Shown piece after piece: positions 54,946 through 64,000 of a stretch of DNA of 64,000 nt. The stretch covers positions 2,604,001 through 2,668,000 of the forward strand of contig NC_015514.1 in assembly GCF_000212695.1 (NCBI RefSeq), written 5' to 3'. A program made the position numbers and the translations under genes. Each line of letters begins with the position of its first letter. Position 1 is the first letter of the stretch. The notes under the pieces were generated by a model that saw only the letters and a program-made list of their open reading frames with translations, was not told the DNA's origin and did not search any database. The DNA is from Cellulomonas fimi ATCC 484 (GTDB taxonomy: Bacteria; Actinomycetota; Actinomycetes; Actinomycetales; Cellulomonadaceae).

Positions 54946-56991
54946 TCAGGCCGCCGGTCGCGCCGCACGCAGGTGCGCCGCGACGACCGCCACGTCGTCG
55001 TCGGCGTCGCCGTCGAGCATCGTCGCGACGACCTCGTCGACGACCCGCTCCAGGTCGCCGCGGTCGTCGCTCAGGGGGTGGCGCGCGACGGCGTCCTGCA
55101 GCGCCTGGCGCAGGCGCTCGATGCCCACCCGCAGGTGCTCGCCGCGGCGCTCGACGAGGCCGTCGGAGTACAGCAGCAGGACGCTGCCCGGCTCGGGCTC
55201 GACCTGCCGCTCGGGCCGCTCCCGCCCGGCGAGCAGCCCGAGCAGCGGCCCGTTCCCGCCGCCGTCGAGGACCTCGACGTGCCCGTCGGCCGAGGCGAGC
55301 AGCGGAGGCGGGTGCCCCGCGCTCGACCAGCGCAGCCGCGTGCGCCCGGACCCGTCGTCCGGGACGGGCCGCTCGAGCCGCGCCACGAGCGCCGTCGCCA
55401 TGGTGTCGACGCGCAACCCGCGCATCGCGGTGTCGAGCTCCTCGAGCAGCGCGCCCGGCGCGCTCGCGGACGCGTACCCGATGCCGCGCAGCAGGGTCCG
55501 GACCTGGCTCATCGCCGCGGCCGCCTGCGTGTCGTGCCCGACGACGTCGCCCACGACGAGCACGGTCGCGCCGTCGCGCTGCAGGAACGCGTCGTACCAG
55601 TCGCCGCCGACCTGGGCGGCCCGGGACGCGGGCAGGTAGCGGACCGCGACGTCCAGGTGCTCGGGCTCGACCGGCTCGGTGAGCAGGGCCCGCTGCAGCG
55701 ACTCGGCGATGTGCCGCTGCTCCTCGTACAGCCGCGCGTTGTCGAGCGCGAGCCCGGCCCGGTCCGCGAGCTGGACGACGGTCGTGAGGTCCTCGGGCGA
55801 CAGCCGCTCCCGCTCCGCGTCGTGGAACAGCGTCATGGCGCCGACCGTCCGCCCGCGGGCGCGCAGCGGCACCGCGTACGCGGTCTGCGGCGCGAGCTCG
55901 CGCAGGACGTCGACGGCCTCGCCGGTCAGCACCCCCGTGATCTCCCGCGTCGCGTCCGGCACCTCGACGACCTCCCCGGTGCGCAGCGCGCGGTGCAGGT
56001 ACGACGTGGGCGACAGCGCGTGCAGGCGCAGCCGCGCGTACCGGGCGACGGTGTCCCGGCCCGCGGGGTCCGCGTGCCAGCTCCCGATGTCCCGCAGGTG
56101 GCGCTGGTCGGTCGACAGCGTGACGAGGCACCACGACGCGAGCGTGGGCACGAGGTGCCGGGCCAGCCGCGCGACGGCGTCCTCGGTGTCGAGCGTCGAC
56201 GCGAGGTCGTCGCTCACCTCCCCGAGCAGCTGCAGCCGGTCCTGCGAGCGCCGGCGCTGCGTGCAGTCCGAGAAGTACACCGACAGGCCGTCGGCCCCGG
56301 GCCACGCGCGCACCTCGTACCAGCGGTCGAGCGGCGCCGGGTAGTACGCCTCGAACGCCCGCGTCGCACCGCTCTCGGCGGCGCCGCGGTAGTGCTCCTC
56401 GAACGGCGAGCCGACGGCAGCGGGGAACAGCTCCCAGATCACCCCGCCCAGCAGGTCGGTCCGCGGCCTGCCGAGCAGCTTCTCCGCCTCCGCGTTGACG
56501 TACCGGAAGCGCCACTCGTCGTCGAGCAGGAAGAACGCGGCCGACATGGTCTCCAGGACCCGCGAGATCCGCGCGTCGCCGTCGTGCCGGTCCGTCGTGT
56601 CGTAGGCCGCGCCGAGCATGCGCACCGCGGTGCCGTCGTCGCCCGCGAGGGCCTTGCCGCGGGCCTGCACCCAGCGCACGCACCCGTCCGGCCGGACCAC
56701 CCGGTACTCCGCCGTGTACTCGCCGCAGCGTGCGATCGCGGACCCGACCGCCGCCCCGACGCGCGCGACGTCGTCGGGGTGCAGCGCCGCGTTGAAGTCG
56801 TCGAGCGACTCGCCGAACTCCGCGCGGGCGATCCCGAAGATCTCGAGGAGCTGGTCGTCCCACTCCAGCCGGCCCGTGCGCAGGTCCCAGTCGAACGAGC
56901 CGACCCCGGCAGCCTCGACCGCGAGCATCCAGCGGACCCGCTCGGCCTCCGTGGCCGGGTCGGGCTCGATCGTCAGATCACCGGCCGTCAC
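54946..56991 (-). CDS. PAS-PAS-GAF-SpoIIE phosphatase
   Basis: A 681-residue multidomain serine phosphatase. Two PAS domains (residues about 12-130 and 140-260), a GAF domain (about 280-425, including PLRARGRTVGAMTLF) and a PP2C-like SpoIIE domain (about 455-680). Metal-site motifs are intact: GGDWYDAF, VVGDVVGHDTQAA, LYSDGLVERR and DDDVAVVA. It would dephosphorylate an anti-anti-sigma or similar STAS-type protein in response to small-molecule signals. GTG at 56991 is chosen for its GGGAGG site. Divergent from the kinase and paralogous phosphatase genes. Confidence 0.9.
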   Translation of the reverse strand: MTAGDLTIEPDPATEAERVRWMLAVEAAGVGSFDWDLRTGRLEWDDQLLEIFGIARAEFGESLDDFNAALHPDDVARVGAAVGSAIARCGEYTAEYRVVRPDGCVRWVQARGKALAGDDGTAVRMLGAAYDTTDRHDGDARISRVLETMSAAFFLLDDEWRFRYVNAEAEKLLGRPRTDLLGGVIWELFPAAVGSPFEEHYRGAAESGATRAFEAYYPAPLDRWYEVRAWPGADGLSVYFSDCTQRRRSQDRLQLLGEVSDDLASTLDTEDAVARLARHLVPTLASWCLVTLSTDQRHLRDIGSWHADPAGRDTVARYARLRLHALSPTSYLHRALRTGEVVEVPDATREITGVLTGEAVDVLRELAPQTAYAVPLRARGRTVGAMTLFHDAERERLSPEDLTTVVQLADRAGLALDNARLYEEQRHIAESLQRALLTEPVEPEHLDVAVRYLPASRAAQVGGDWYDAFLQRDGATVLVVGDVVGHDTQAAAAMSQVRTLLRGIGYASASAPGALLEELDTAMRGLRVDTMATALVARLERPVPDDGSGRTRLRWSSAGHPPPLLASADGHVEVLDGGGNGPLLGLLAGRERPERQVEPEPGSVLLLYSDGLVERRGEHLRVGIERLRQALQDAVARHPLSDDRGDLERVVDEVVATMLDGDADDDVAVVAAHLRAARPAA

Positions 56992-57155
56992 ACGGACCTC
57001 CCACAGCGCTCGGCGTGCGCCGCGGCAGGACGTCACTGCGGCCAGCATAGGTGGGCCCGCGCCGCACCCGGGGACACGCCGGGCGGCGGTGGCCGCGGCG
57101 CCACCGCACGGGCGACACCACCCGCGCCCGTCCGGCACCGAGCCGTCCGGACCGG

Positions 57156-57161
57156 TACCGT
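57156..57161 (+). promoter_or_regulatory. Leaderless -10 element of the RsbW-like kinase gene
   Basis: TACCGT lies six bases before the GTG at 57168. Confidence 0.55.
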
Positions 57162-57167
57162 CGCGGG

Positions 57168-57560
57168 GTGCACGTGACGGGCGACGCCAACCAGCGCTCG
57201 TTCGCGTCCGCCGTGACCTCCCTGGCACGCGCGCGGGCGTGGTCGATGGAGCGGGCCCGCGACGCGGGCGCGCCCAAGCGTGTCGTCGACACGGTGCAGC
57301 TCGCGATGAGCGAGGCGTTCACCAACGCGGTCCGGCACGCCCCCGGCGCGCCGACGATCGACGTCCGTGCGGTCCACCGCGACCGCGAGGTGACGTTCGA
57401 GGTGCACGACGGCGCCGCGACCGCACCGCAGCGGCAGTCGGGGCGCGCGGGGCTGCCCGGCGGGCACGGCCTGCACATCCTCGACGCGGTGACGTCCGCG
57501 TGGGGCTGGCGGCCCGAGCGCGGCGGCGGGAAGGTCGTGTGGTTCACGATCCGCTGGTGA
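57168..57560 (+). CDS. RsbW-like anti-sigma/serine kinase (HATPase)
   Basis: A 130-residue HATPase_c domain protein of the RsbW/SpoIIAB type. The N box is AMSEAFTNAVRHA, the G1 box FEVHDGA and the G2 region GGHGLHILDAV. Such kinases phosphorylate a STAS-domain antagonist and hold a sigma factor or other partner. No STAS gene or sigma factor is adjacent. GTG at 57168 is used; a GTG two codons later also fits. Followed by a SpoIIE phosphatase on the same strand. Confidence 0.88.
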   Translation: MHVTGDANQRSFASAVTSLARARAWSMERARDAGAPKRVVDTVQLAMSEAFTNAVRHAPGAPTIDVRAVHRDREVTFEVHDGAATAPQRQSGRAGLPGGHGLHILDAVTSAWGWRPERGGGKVVWFTIRW

Positions 57561-57673
57561 CGCGCGGACGCGCGGCGGACGGCGGGCCCTCGTGGGCCGG
57601 GGCGTCGCCCTGACGTACTGTCGGGCCAGGACCGGGCGCACCCCCGGTGCCCGCGACCCGGTGGAGGACGCTC

Positions 57674-59047
57674 GTGCACGACGGGACGGCTGACCGCTCG
57701 CTGCTGTCCGACGTGCTCGCCCAGCTCGCGCAGACGCTCGACGCGGAGGTCGCCGTCAGCCGGCTCGCGCGCCTGCTCGTCCCGACGCTCGCCGACTGGT
57801 GCCTGGTCACGCTGGTCGACGACGACGAGTCCCGCGCTCCGCGCCGACGGCTGCGCGACGTCGGCTGGTGGCACCACGACCCCGCGCGGCACGCCCTGGT
57901 CGCGGAGTACGCCGCGACCAGGATCGCGTCGCTCGCGAGCACGTCCATGCTCATGCGGGCCGTCGACGAGGGCGAGGTCGTGCACGTGCACTCCGACGCG
58001 GTCGCGGCCCTGGACCGCGTGCTGCTGCCGGGCCGTGCCCGCGACATCGTCGGGCAGCTGGCCCCGTCGTCGCTCACGGTGGCCCCGCTCCAGGTGCGTG
58101 GGCGCACGCTCGGGGCGCTCAGCCTGTTCAACGACGACGGGCGCCCCGCCCTCTCGGCCGCCGAGGTCGCCCTGGTGTCCGAGGTCGCGGCGTCCGCGGC
58201 GCTCGCGCTCGACAACGCGCGGCTCTACCGGCAGCAGCGCGACGTGGCGTCGACGTTCCAGCGGTCGCTGCTCACCGAGCCGGTGGAGCCGGACCACCTG
58301 CAGGTCGTCGTCCGCTACCAGCCGGCCGCGGAGGCCGCTCGGGTGGGCGGCGACTGGTACGACGCGTTCCTGCAGCCCGACGGGGCGACGGTCCTCGTCA
58401 TCGGGGACGTCGTCGGTCACGACATCGAGGCGGCGGCCCTCATGGCGCAGCTGCGGTCGATGCTGCGGGCCGTCGCCGTGGTCACCCGTGACGGACCGGC
58501 CGCGGTGCTGCGGCACCTGGACGCCGCGATCCGGACGCTCCAGCTGCCCGCCATGGCGACGGTGCTGGTCGCGCGCGTGGAGCAGACGTCCGCCGAGCAG
58601 GGCGTCGGGCTGACCCGGCTGCGCTGGTCGAGTGCGGGGCACCCGCCGCCGATGGTGCTCGAGCCGGACGGGTCGGTCCGCCGGCTCGACGCACTCACGG
58701 GTCCTCTCCTGGGCCTCGACCCGGACCGCGAACGCCGCGAGCACGAGACCGTCCTCACGTGGGGCTCGACGGTGCTGCTGTACACCGACGGTCTCGTCGA
58801 GCGCCGCACCCGCTCTCTGCGGCTCGGTCTCGACGAGCTGCGGGACGCGCTCGTCCGGCACGCGGCCCTGGACCTGGACGGGTTGTGCGACGCGCTCCTG
58901 GCCGAGCTGCCCGGCGGTCCGGGCGAGGACGACATCGCGCTCGTCGCGGTCCGGCTGCACCCCCAGGACCGTCCGCGCCCTGTCGAGGCGGGACCCCGTC
59001 GCGTCCCACCGGGCGTGCCCGGGCCGCGGGAGCTCCCCGGCGGGTGA
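57674..59047 (+). CDS. GAF-SpoIIE phosphatase
   Basis: A 457-residue phosphatase paralogous to the PAS-containing one but with only a GAF domain (residues about 10-175) and the SpoIIE domain (about 200-430). Shared motifs include GGDWYDAFLQ, VIGDVVGHDIEAA, LYTDGLVERR and GEDDIALVAV. It likely opposes the kinase encoded just before. GTG at 57674, after GGAGG. The tail is Pro-rich. Together with its divergent paralogue it gives two inputs to one switch. Confidence 0.9.
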   Translation: MHDGTADRSLLSDVLAQLAQTLDAEVAVSRLARLLVPTLADWCLVTLVDDDESRAPRRRLRDVGWWHHDPARHALVAEYAATRIASLASTSMLMRAVDEGEVVHVHSDAVAALDRVLLPGRARDIVGQLAPSSLTVAPLQVRGRTLGALSLFNDDGRPALSAAEVALVSEVAASAALALDNARLYRQQRDVASTFQRSLLTEPVEPDHLQVVVRYQPAAEAARVGGDWYDAFLQPDGATVLVIGDVVGHDIEAAALMAQLRSMLRAVAVVTRDGPAAVLRHLDAAIRTLQLPAMATVLVARVEQTSAEQGVGLTRLRWSSAGHPPPMVLEPDGSVRRLDALTGPLLGLDPDRERREHETVLTWGSTVLLYTDGLVERRTRSLRLGLDELRDALVRHAALDLDGLCDALLAELPGGPGEDDIALVAVRLHPQDRPRPVEAGPRRVPPGVPGPRELPGG

Positions 59048-59083
59048 CGCGGTCCGTGCGCCGCGCGCGGGACACGGACCGCG
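59048..59083. terminator. Hairpin between the GAF-SpoIIE and DUF389 genes
   Basis: A perfect 11-base inverted repeat, CGCGGTCCGTG with CACGGACCGCG, starts right after the GAF-SpoIIE stop. The loop is 14 bases. Confidence 0.6.
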
Positions 59084-59128
59084 GGGCGGTCGGTCGCGCT
59101 CGTCCGGCGGGGCCGCCGGAGGCACCTG

Positions 59129-60136
59129 TCAGGCGCGGCCGCGTGGGCGGGGCGGCCCGGCGTGCGGTCCATGCCCCGCGTTCCGGCCGAACCGGGCCGT
59201 GAACCGGGCCCGGCGCACCGAGGCGTGCCGCCATACGGTCTGCTGCACGACGAGCGTGAGCCACCCCGCCACGGCCATGCCGGTGATGTTGACGACGAGC
59301 TGCAGGACGCTGCCGCCGATCTCCTCGGGCAGCCCGAACGCGAGCCCCAGCGCGACGTTGCCGGCGGCGGGGATCGTCGTGACGGAGATGAACACGCCCG
59401 TCAGGCCGCCGAGCCGCGACGACGTGAGCGACAGGACGCCGGCCGCACCGGCGATGAGCGCGACGACGATCGACCACCGGTCGGGGCGGTAGATGAAGTC
59501 GGTGCCCGGCCGCGGGCCGGACACGTCGTCGAGCGTGACCCACCCTGCGACGCGGAGCAGGAGCGCAGCGGCCGCCGCGAGGGCGATCGCGACGACGAAG
59601 CCGACGAGCAGGGCGAGCGCGGCACGGCGCAGCAGCCGCCACCGACGCCGGACGAGCGCGACCCCGAGCGCGGCCACGGCGCCGAACTCCGGCCCGAGGA
59701 CCATCGCGCCGATGACGACGACCTGCGAGTCGACGATGATCGCGATGCTCGCGAGCATGGTCGCCAGGGTCATGAAGCTGAAGAACGTCCACGTGAGCTC
59801 GGTGTCGTCGTAGGCGCGCAGCACCACCTGCGGCCAGACCACCGAGTCGGCGCTCGCCCCGGGCGCGAGCTGCTCGGCCTCCCACCCGGCGCGCGAGACC
59901 CACGTCTCGACGGGGACGAGCTCGATCGTGCCGACCTGCTGGACGTCGAGCGCCAGCAGCCGCTCGACGACGTCGTCCGCGGCCTCGCGCGCCACGTCGG
60001 CCGTGACGACGTCGCCGTCGGGGCGCAGCGACGTGCCCTGCCCGACGGCGAGCGCCGAGACGGCCGGGTCGTCCCGCAGGACGTCGACGACGGCGCCGGC
60101 GAGGGCCGTGGGGACGCTCACGCGCAGCTGCAGCAC
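59129..60136 (-). CDS. DUF389 membrane protein
   Basis: A 335-residue DUF389/TIGR00341-type membrane protein. An N-terminal ferredoxin-like segment (about residues 1-75) is followed by six or seven hydrophobic segments containing the conserved stretches FMTLATMLASIAIIVDS, VIGAMVLGPEFGAV and TTIPAAGNVALGLAFG. Homologues are common in Actinobacteria but the transported or sensed molecule is unknown. GTG at 60136 follows CAGACT by six bases. Convergent with the SpoIIE gene. Confidence 0.88.
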   Translation of the reverse strand: MLQLRVSVPTALAGAVVDVLRDDPAVSALAVGQGTSLRPDGDVVTADVAREAADDVVERLLALDVQQVGTIELVPVETWVSRAGWEAEQLAPGASADSVVWPQVVLRAYDDTELTWTFFSFMTLATMLASIAIIVDSQVVVIGAMVLGPEFGAVAALGVALVRRRWRLLRRAALALLVGFVVAIALAAAAALLLRVAGWVTLDDVSGPRPGTDFIYRPDRWSIVVALIAGAAGVLSLTSSRLGGLTGVFISVTTIPAAGNVALGLAFGLPEEIGGSVLQLVVNITGMAVAGWLTLVVQQTVWRHASVRRARFTARFGRNAGHGPHAGPPRPRGRA

Positions 60137-60260
60137 GGCGCCAGTCTGGCCGTCGCACGGCCCGGGCGGGTCCCGCCACGCGGGACGGCGCAGCGCGCCC
60201 GTGCGCGCGGGGCGGTCGCTGCCCGGCGCCCCGGCCGGGATGCGGGCACACTCAGGGGGC

Positions 60261-61337
60261 ATGGGCACGGACGCCGCGTGGGTGCTGCACGTCGACCTCG
60301 ACCAGTTCGTCGCGGCCGTGGAGGTCCTGCGCCGTCCCGAGCTCGCCGGCAAGCAGGTCGTGGTCGGCGGGCACGGCGACCCGACCGAGCGCGGCGTCGT
60401 CTCGACCGCGTCGTACGAGGCCCGCGAGCGCGGGGTGCACTCCGGCATGCCGCTGCGGGTCGCGGCGCGCAAGCTGCCCGACGGCGTGTTCCTCCCGGTC
60501 GACGCGGCGGCGTACGAGGCGGCCTCCGAGCGGGTCATGGCGACGCTGCGCTCGCTGGGCGTCGTCGTGGAGGTGCTCGGCTGGGACGAGGCGTTCCTGG
60601 GCGCGCGGACCGACGACCCGGAGCTGCTCGCCCGTCGGGCGCAGGAGGCGGTCCTGCGGGCGACGGACCTGCACTGCTCGGTCGGCATCGGGGACAACAA
60701 GGTCCGCGCGAAGATCGCGACCGACCTCGGCAAGCCCGCCGGCGTGTTCCGGCTCACGTCCGAGAACTGGTTCGACGTCATGGGCGAGCGCCCGACCATC
60801 GCCCTGTGGGGCGTCGGGTCGAAGGTGTCGCGCCGGCTCTCGGCCCTCGGCGTGACGACCGTGCGCGAGCTGGCGGGGTCCCCCGTGGACGCGCTGGTCG
60901 CGGAGTTCGGGCCGCGGATGGGCGTCTGGTACCACGAGCTGGGGCACGGCATCGGTCCGGCGGCGGTCGACGACGCTCCGTGGGTGCCGCGCGGGCACAG
61001 TCGGGAGACGACGTTCCAGCAGAACCTCACGACGCCCGAGCAGGTCCGCGAGGCCGTCTCGGCGCTGGCCCGCGAGGTCGTCGAGGACGTCGCGCAGGAC
61101 GGACGCCCGGTGGTGCGGGTCGCGCTCAAGGTGCGGTACGCGCCGTTCGTCACGACCGGCATGAGCCGCAGGCTCCCGGCGCCGACGACGGACGCGGCCG
61201 CCGTGCTCGAGGCCGCGGCGGCGCTGGCCGAGCGGGTCGAGGACCGCGAGGTCCGGCTGCTCGGCGTGCGCGCCGAGATGCTCATGCCCCGCGACGGCGA
61301 CCCGGCCGACCGCACGCCCGTCCGCGGGCGGATCTAG
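60261..61337 (+). CDS. dinB: Y-family DNA polymerase IV, DinB2 type with valine steric gate
   Basis: A 358-residue translesion polymerase. It has the Y-family motifs HVDLDQFVAAVE at residues 10-21, SYEARERGVHSGMP, catalytic Asp109-Glu110 in GWDEAF, and a helix-hairpin-helix thumb (LWGVGSKVSRRLSALGV). The residue after Phe16, which is an aromatic steric gate against ribonucleotides in most DinB proteins, is Val17. The surrounding sequence (WVLHVDLDQF, GWDEAFLGA, LPAPTTDA) resembles mycobacterial DinB2, which also has a small gate residue. Sequence ends shortly after the little-finger domain; no beta-clamp motif is evident. ATG at 60261. Confidence 0.93.
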   Translation: MGTDAAWVLHVDLDQFVAAVEVLRRPELAGKQVVVGGHGDPTERGVVSTASYEARERGVHSGMPLRVAARKLPDGVFLPVDAAAYEAASERVMATLRSLGVVVEVLGWDEAFLGARTDDPELLARRAQEAVLRATDLHCSVGIGDNKVRAKIATDLGKPAGVFRLTSENWFDVMGERPTIALWGVGSKVSRRLSALGVTTVRELAGSPVDALVAEFGPRMGVWYHELGHGIGPAAVDDAPWVPRGHSRETTFQQNLTTPEQVREAVSALAREVVEDVAQDGRPVVRVALKVRYAPFVTTGMSRRLPAPTTDAAAVLEAAAALAERVEDREVRLLGVRAEMLMPRDGDPADRTPVRGRI

Positions 61338-61413
61338 CTCCGCTTCGCCGCCCGGGGGTGCAGCCCGGTCGTCCGCGTATTGTTCTGACCATAAGACTAA
61401 GGGTTGCACATGA

Positions 61414-62949
<1,536 letters not shown>

Positions 62950-62960
62950 GCCGCTGACCC

Positions 62961-63001
62961 GACGGGGTGGTGGGTCCGGTGCACGGGCCCACCACCCCGT
63001 C
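62961..63001. terminator. Terminator between GH5 and AI-2E transporter genes
   Basis: A 17-base stem including one G-U pair (GACGGGGTGGTGGG pairs with CCCACCACCCCGTC) with a seven-base loop, between convergent genes. Confidence 0.82.
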
Positions 63002-63015
63002 CGGCGTCGTGCGGG

Positions 63016-64000
63016 TCAGCGCGTCGGCGTGGCTGCCCCGGCGCCCGGCTTCCCGGCGGCGCCACGGCGGTCCACCGTCTCCGGGCGCTTCTGCCGGGCG
63101 AACCGTGCCGGCAGCTCGGGCCCGTCCCACACCTGCACCGCACGCCAGATCGACGCGGCGATGGGCACCGCGAGCACCGCGCCGGTCAGCCCGGCGAGCA
63201 CCGTGCCGGCGGTCAGGGCGACGAGGATCACGAGCGGATGCAGGCGCAGGGTGCGGCCCATGACGACGGGCTGCAGGAAGTCGCCCTCCACCTGGTTCAC
63301 GACGACGACGATCGCCACGACGACGAGCGCCTCGACGGGCCCGAGGGCGACGAGCGCGACCAGGGCGGCCAGGATCCCCGCGATGGTGGCGCCGACGAGC
63401 GGCACGAACGCGAGGAGGAACACCAGCACGGACAGCGGGACGACGAGCGGGACGCCCACGATCGCGAGCCCGATGCCGATCGCGACCGCGTCGACGGCCG
63501 CGATGATCGCCGTGCCGCGCACGTACCCGCCGAGCGTGCTGATGGTGACGACGCCGACACGCTTGCCGCGCTCGTACCGGTGTCCCTCGAACGGCCGCAG
63601 GAGGAACTCCCAGATCACCGGCCCGTCCTTGAGGAAGAAGAACAGCACCACGACCATGATGAAGAACCCGGCGACGAAGTCGACGGTCTGCGAGACGCCC
63701 GCGATCGCCCCCGACCCGACGGCGTCGGACTGCAGCAACCCGGTCACGGACTCCCGGACGGACTGGAGCTGCTCCTCGCCCACCTCGAACGGCAGGCCCT
63801 GCACGTACCGCTGGAGCTCGTCGAACCCCTCGAGCGCCTGGTCGCGCAGCGTCCCCCACTGCCCGACGACCGCGCGGACGACGAGCCACAGCACGCCCGC
63901 CAGCACGGCGACGAGCGCGACGAGCGCGATCCACGTCGCGAGCAACGGCGGCACGCCGCGGCGTCGCAGGGCCCCGACCAGGGGCGAGATCGCCGCCGCG
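63016..64000 (-). CDS. AI-2E family transporter (5' end beyond window)
   Basis: The visible 328 codons include seven or so hydrophobic segments and the family motifs SPLVGALRRRGVPPLLATWIALV at the window edge and QVEGDFLQPVVMGRTLRLHPLVI near the C terminus. The reading frame is open to position 64000, so a GTG at 63954 is not the true start and the N-terminal helices lie outside. AI-2E/UPF0118 proteins export small molecules or act as Na+/H+ antiporters; no substrate is shown. Downstream is the shared terminator. Confidence 0.9.
   Translation of the reverse strand, partial: AAAISPLVGALRRRGVPPLLATWIALVALVAVLAGVLWLVVRAVVGQWGTLRDQALEGFDELQRYVQGLPFEVGEEQLQSVRESVTGLLQSDAVGSGAIAGVSQTVDFVAGFFIMVVVLFFFLKDGPVIWEFLLRPFEGHRYERGKRVGVVTISTLGGYVRGTAIIAAVDAVAIGIGLAIVGVPLVVPLSVLVFLLAFVPLVGATIAGILAALVALVALGPVEALVVVAIVVVVNQVEGDFLQPVVMGRTLRLHPLVILVALTAGTVLAGLTGAVLAVPIAASIWRAVQVWDGPELPARFARQKRPETVDRRGAAGKPGAGAATPTR

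Noticed and set aside
63954..63954. GTG at 63954 as the start of the AI-2E transporter
   Set aside because: The frame continues to the window edge with conserved sequence before it, so the gene is incomplete here.

Overview
The window is very G+C-rich chromosomal DNA from an actinobacterium. A Cellulomonas-like member of the Micrococcales fits best. Evidence is the gene order leuS-degV-comEA-comEC-holA, rpsT-lepA-hemW-hrcA-dnaJ-rsmE, many GTG and some TTG starts, frequent leaderless promoters, a WhiB-free but c-di-GMP and SpoIIE-rich regulatory set, and a secreted family 5 glycoside hydrolase with a ricin-type binding domain. I see no tRNA, rRNA, insertion sequence, prophage or CRISPR array. 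The species assignment is inference.

Layout. 1-10.1 kb (mostly minus strand): rsmE, dnaJ and hrcA with a CIRCE operator; DUF3097; three small membrane proteins; and the translationally coupled block lepA / PEP-mutase-like lyase / hemW. 10.2-15.5 kb: a mycothiol-type DinB-fold enzyme, the circularly permuted ATP-grasp / alpha-E / transglutaminase operon, a solitary PemK/MazF-like protein and rpsT with a strong terminator. 15.6-18.9 kb is the most unusual segment: an XRE-TPR regulator preceded on the same strand by a 47-residue secreted peptide gene, followed divergently by two EAL-domain proteins, one degenerate and one with intact ligands.

19-29.9 kb: holA, a ComEC lacking the beta-lactamase-fold domain, comEA, degV, leuS, a HerA-like ATPase and an MFS exporter. 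30-36.2 kb: an MntR-type metal regulator, a bulb-lectin/VanY carboxypeptidase fusion, a membrane metallophosphoesterase, an SRPBCC protein and a lipoprotein. 36.3-40.4 kb: a TPP riboswitch followed by the complete coupled ykoFEDC thiamine-precursor transport operon. 40.4-48.7 kb: CYTH/CHAD and CYTH proteins, a catechol-dioxygenase-like VOC protein with a palindromic operator, a DEAD-box helicase, a molybdopterin oxidoreductase with its likely flavin reductase, an ECF sigma factor with SnoaL tail, and a Nudix hydrolase.

48.7-64 kb: ppc, an RDD membrane protein, a chromate module (ChrB split into two coupled genes, then chrA), a cluster of two SpoIIE phosphatases around a small RsbW-like kinase, DUF389, a DinB2-type polymerase with a valine at the steric-gate position, the GH5-CBM13 enzyme, and the truncated-by-window AI-2E transporter. 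Almost every gene has a clean start, and adjacent operon genes commonly overlap by 4 bases (GTGA or ATGA), so translational coupling is a general feature here. The only gene-free stretch over 300 bases (36151-36547) is accounted for by the riboswitch leader.
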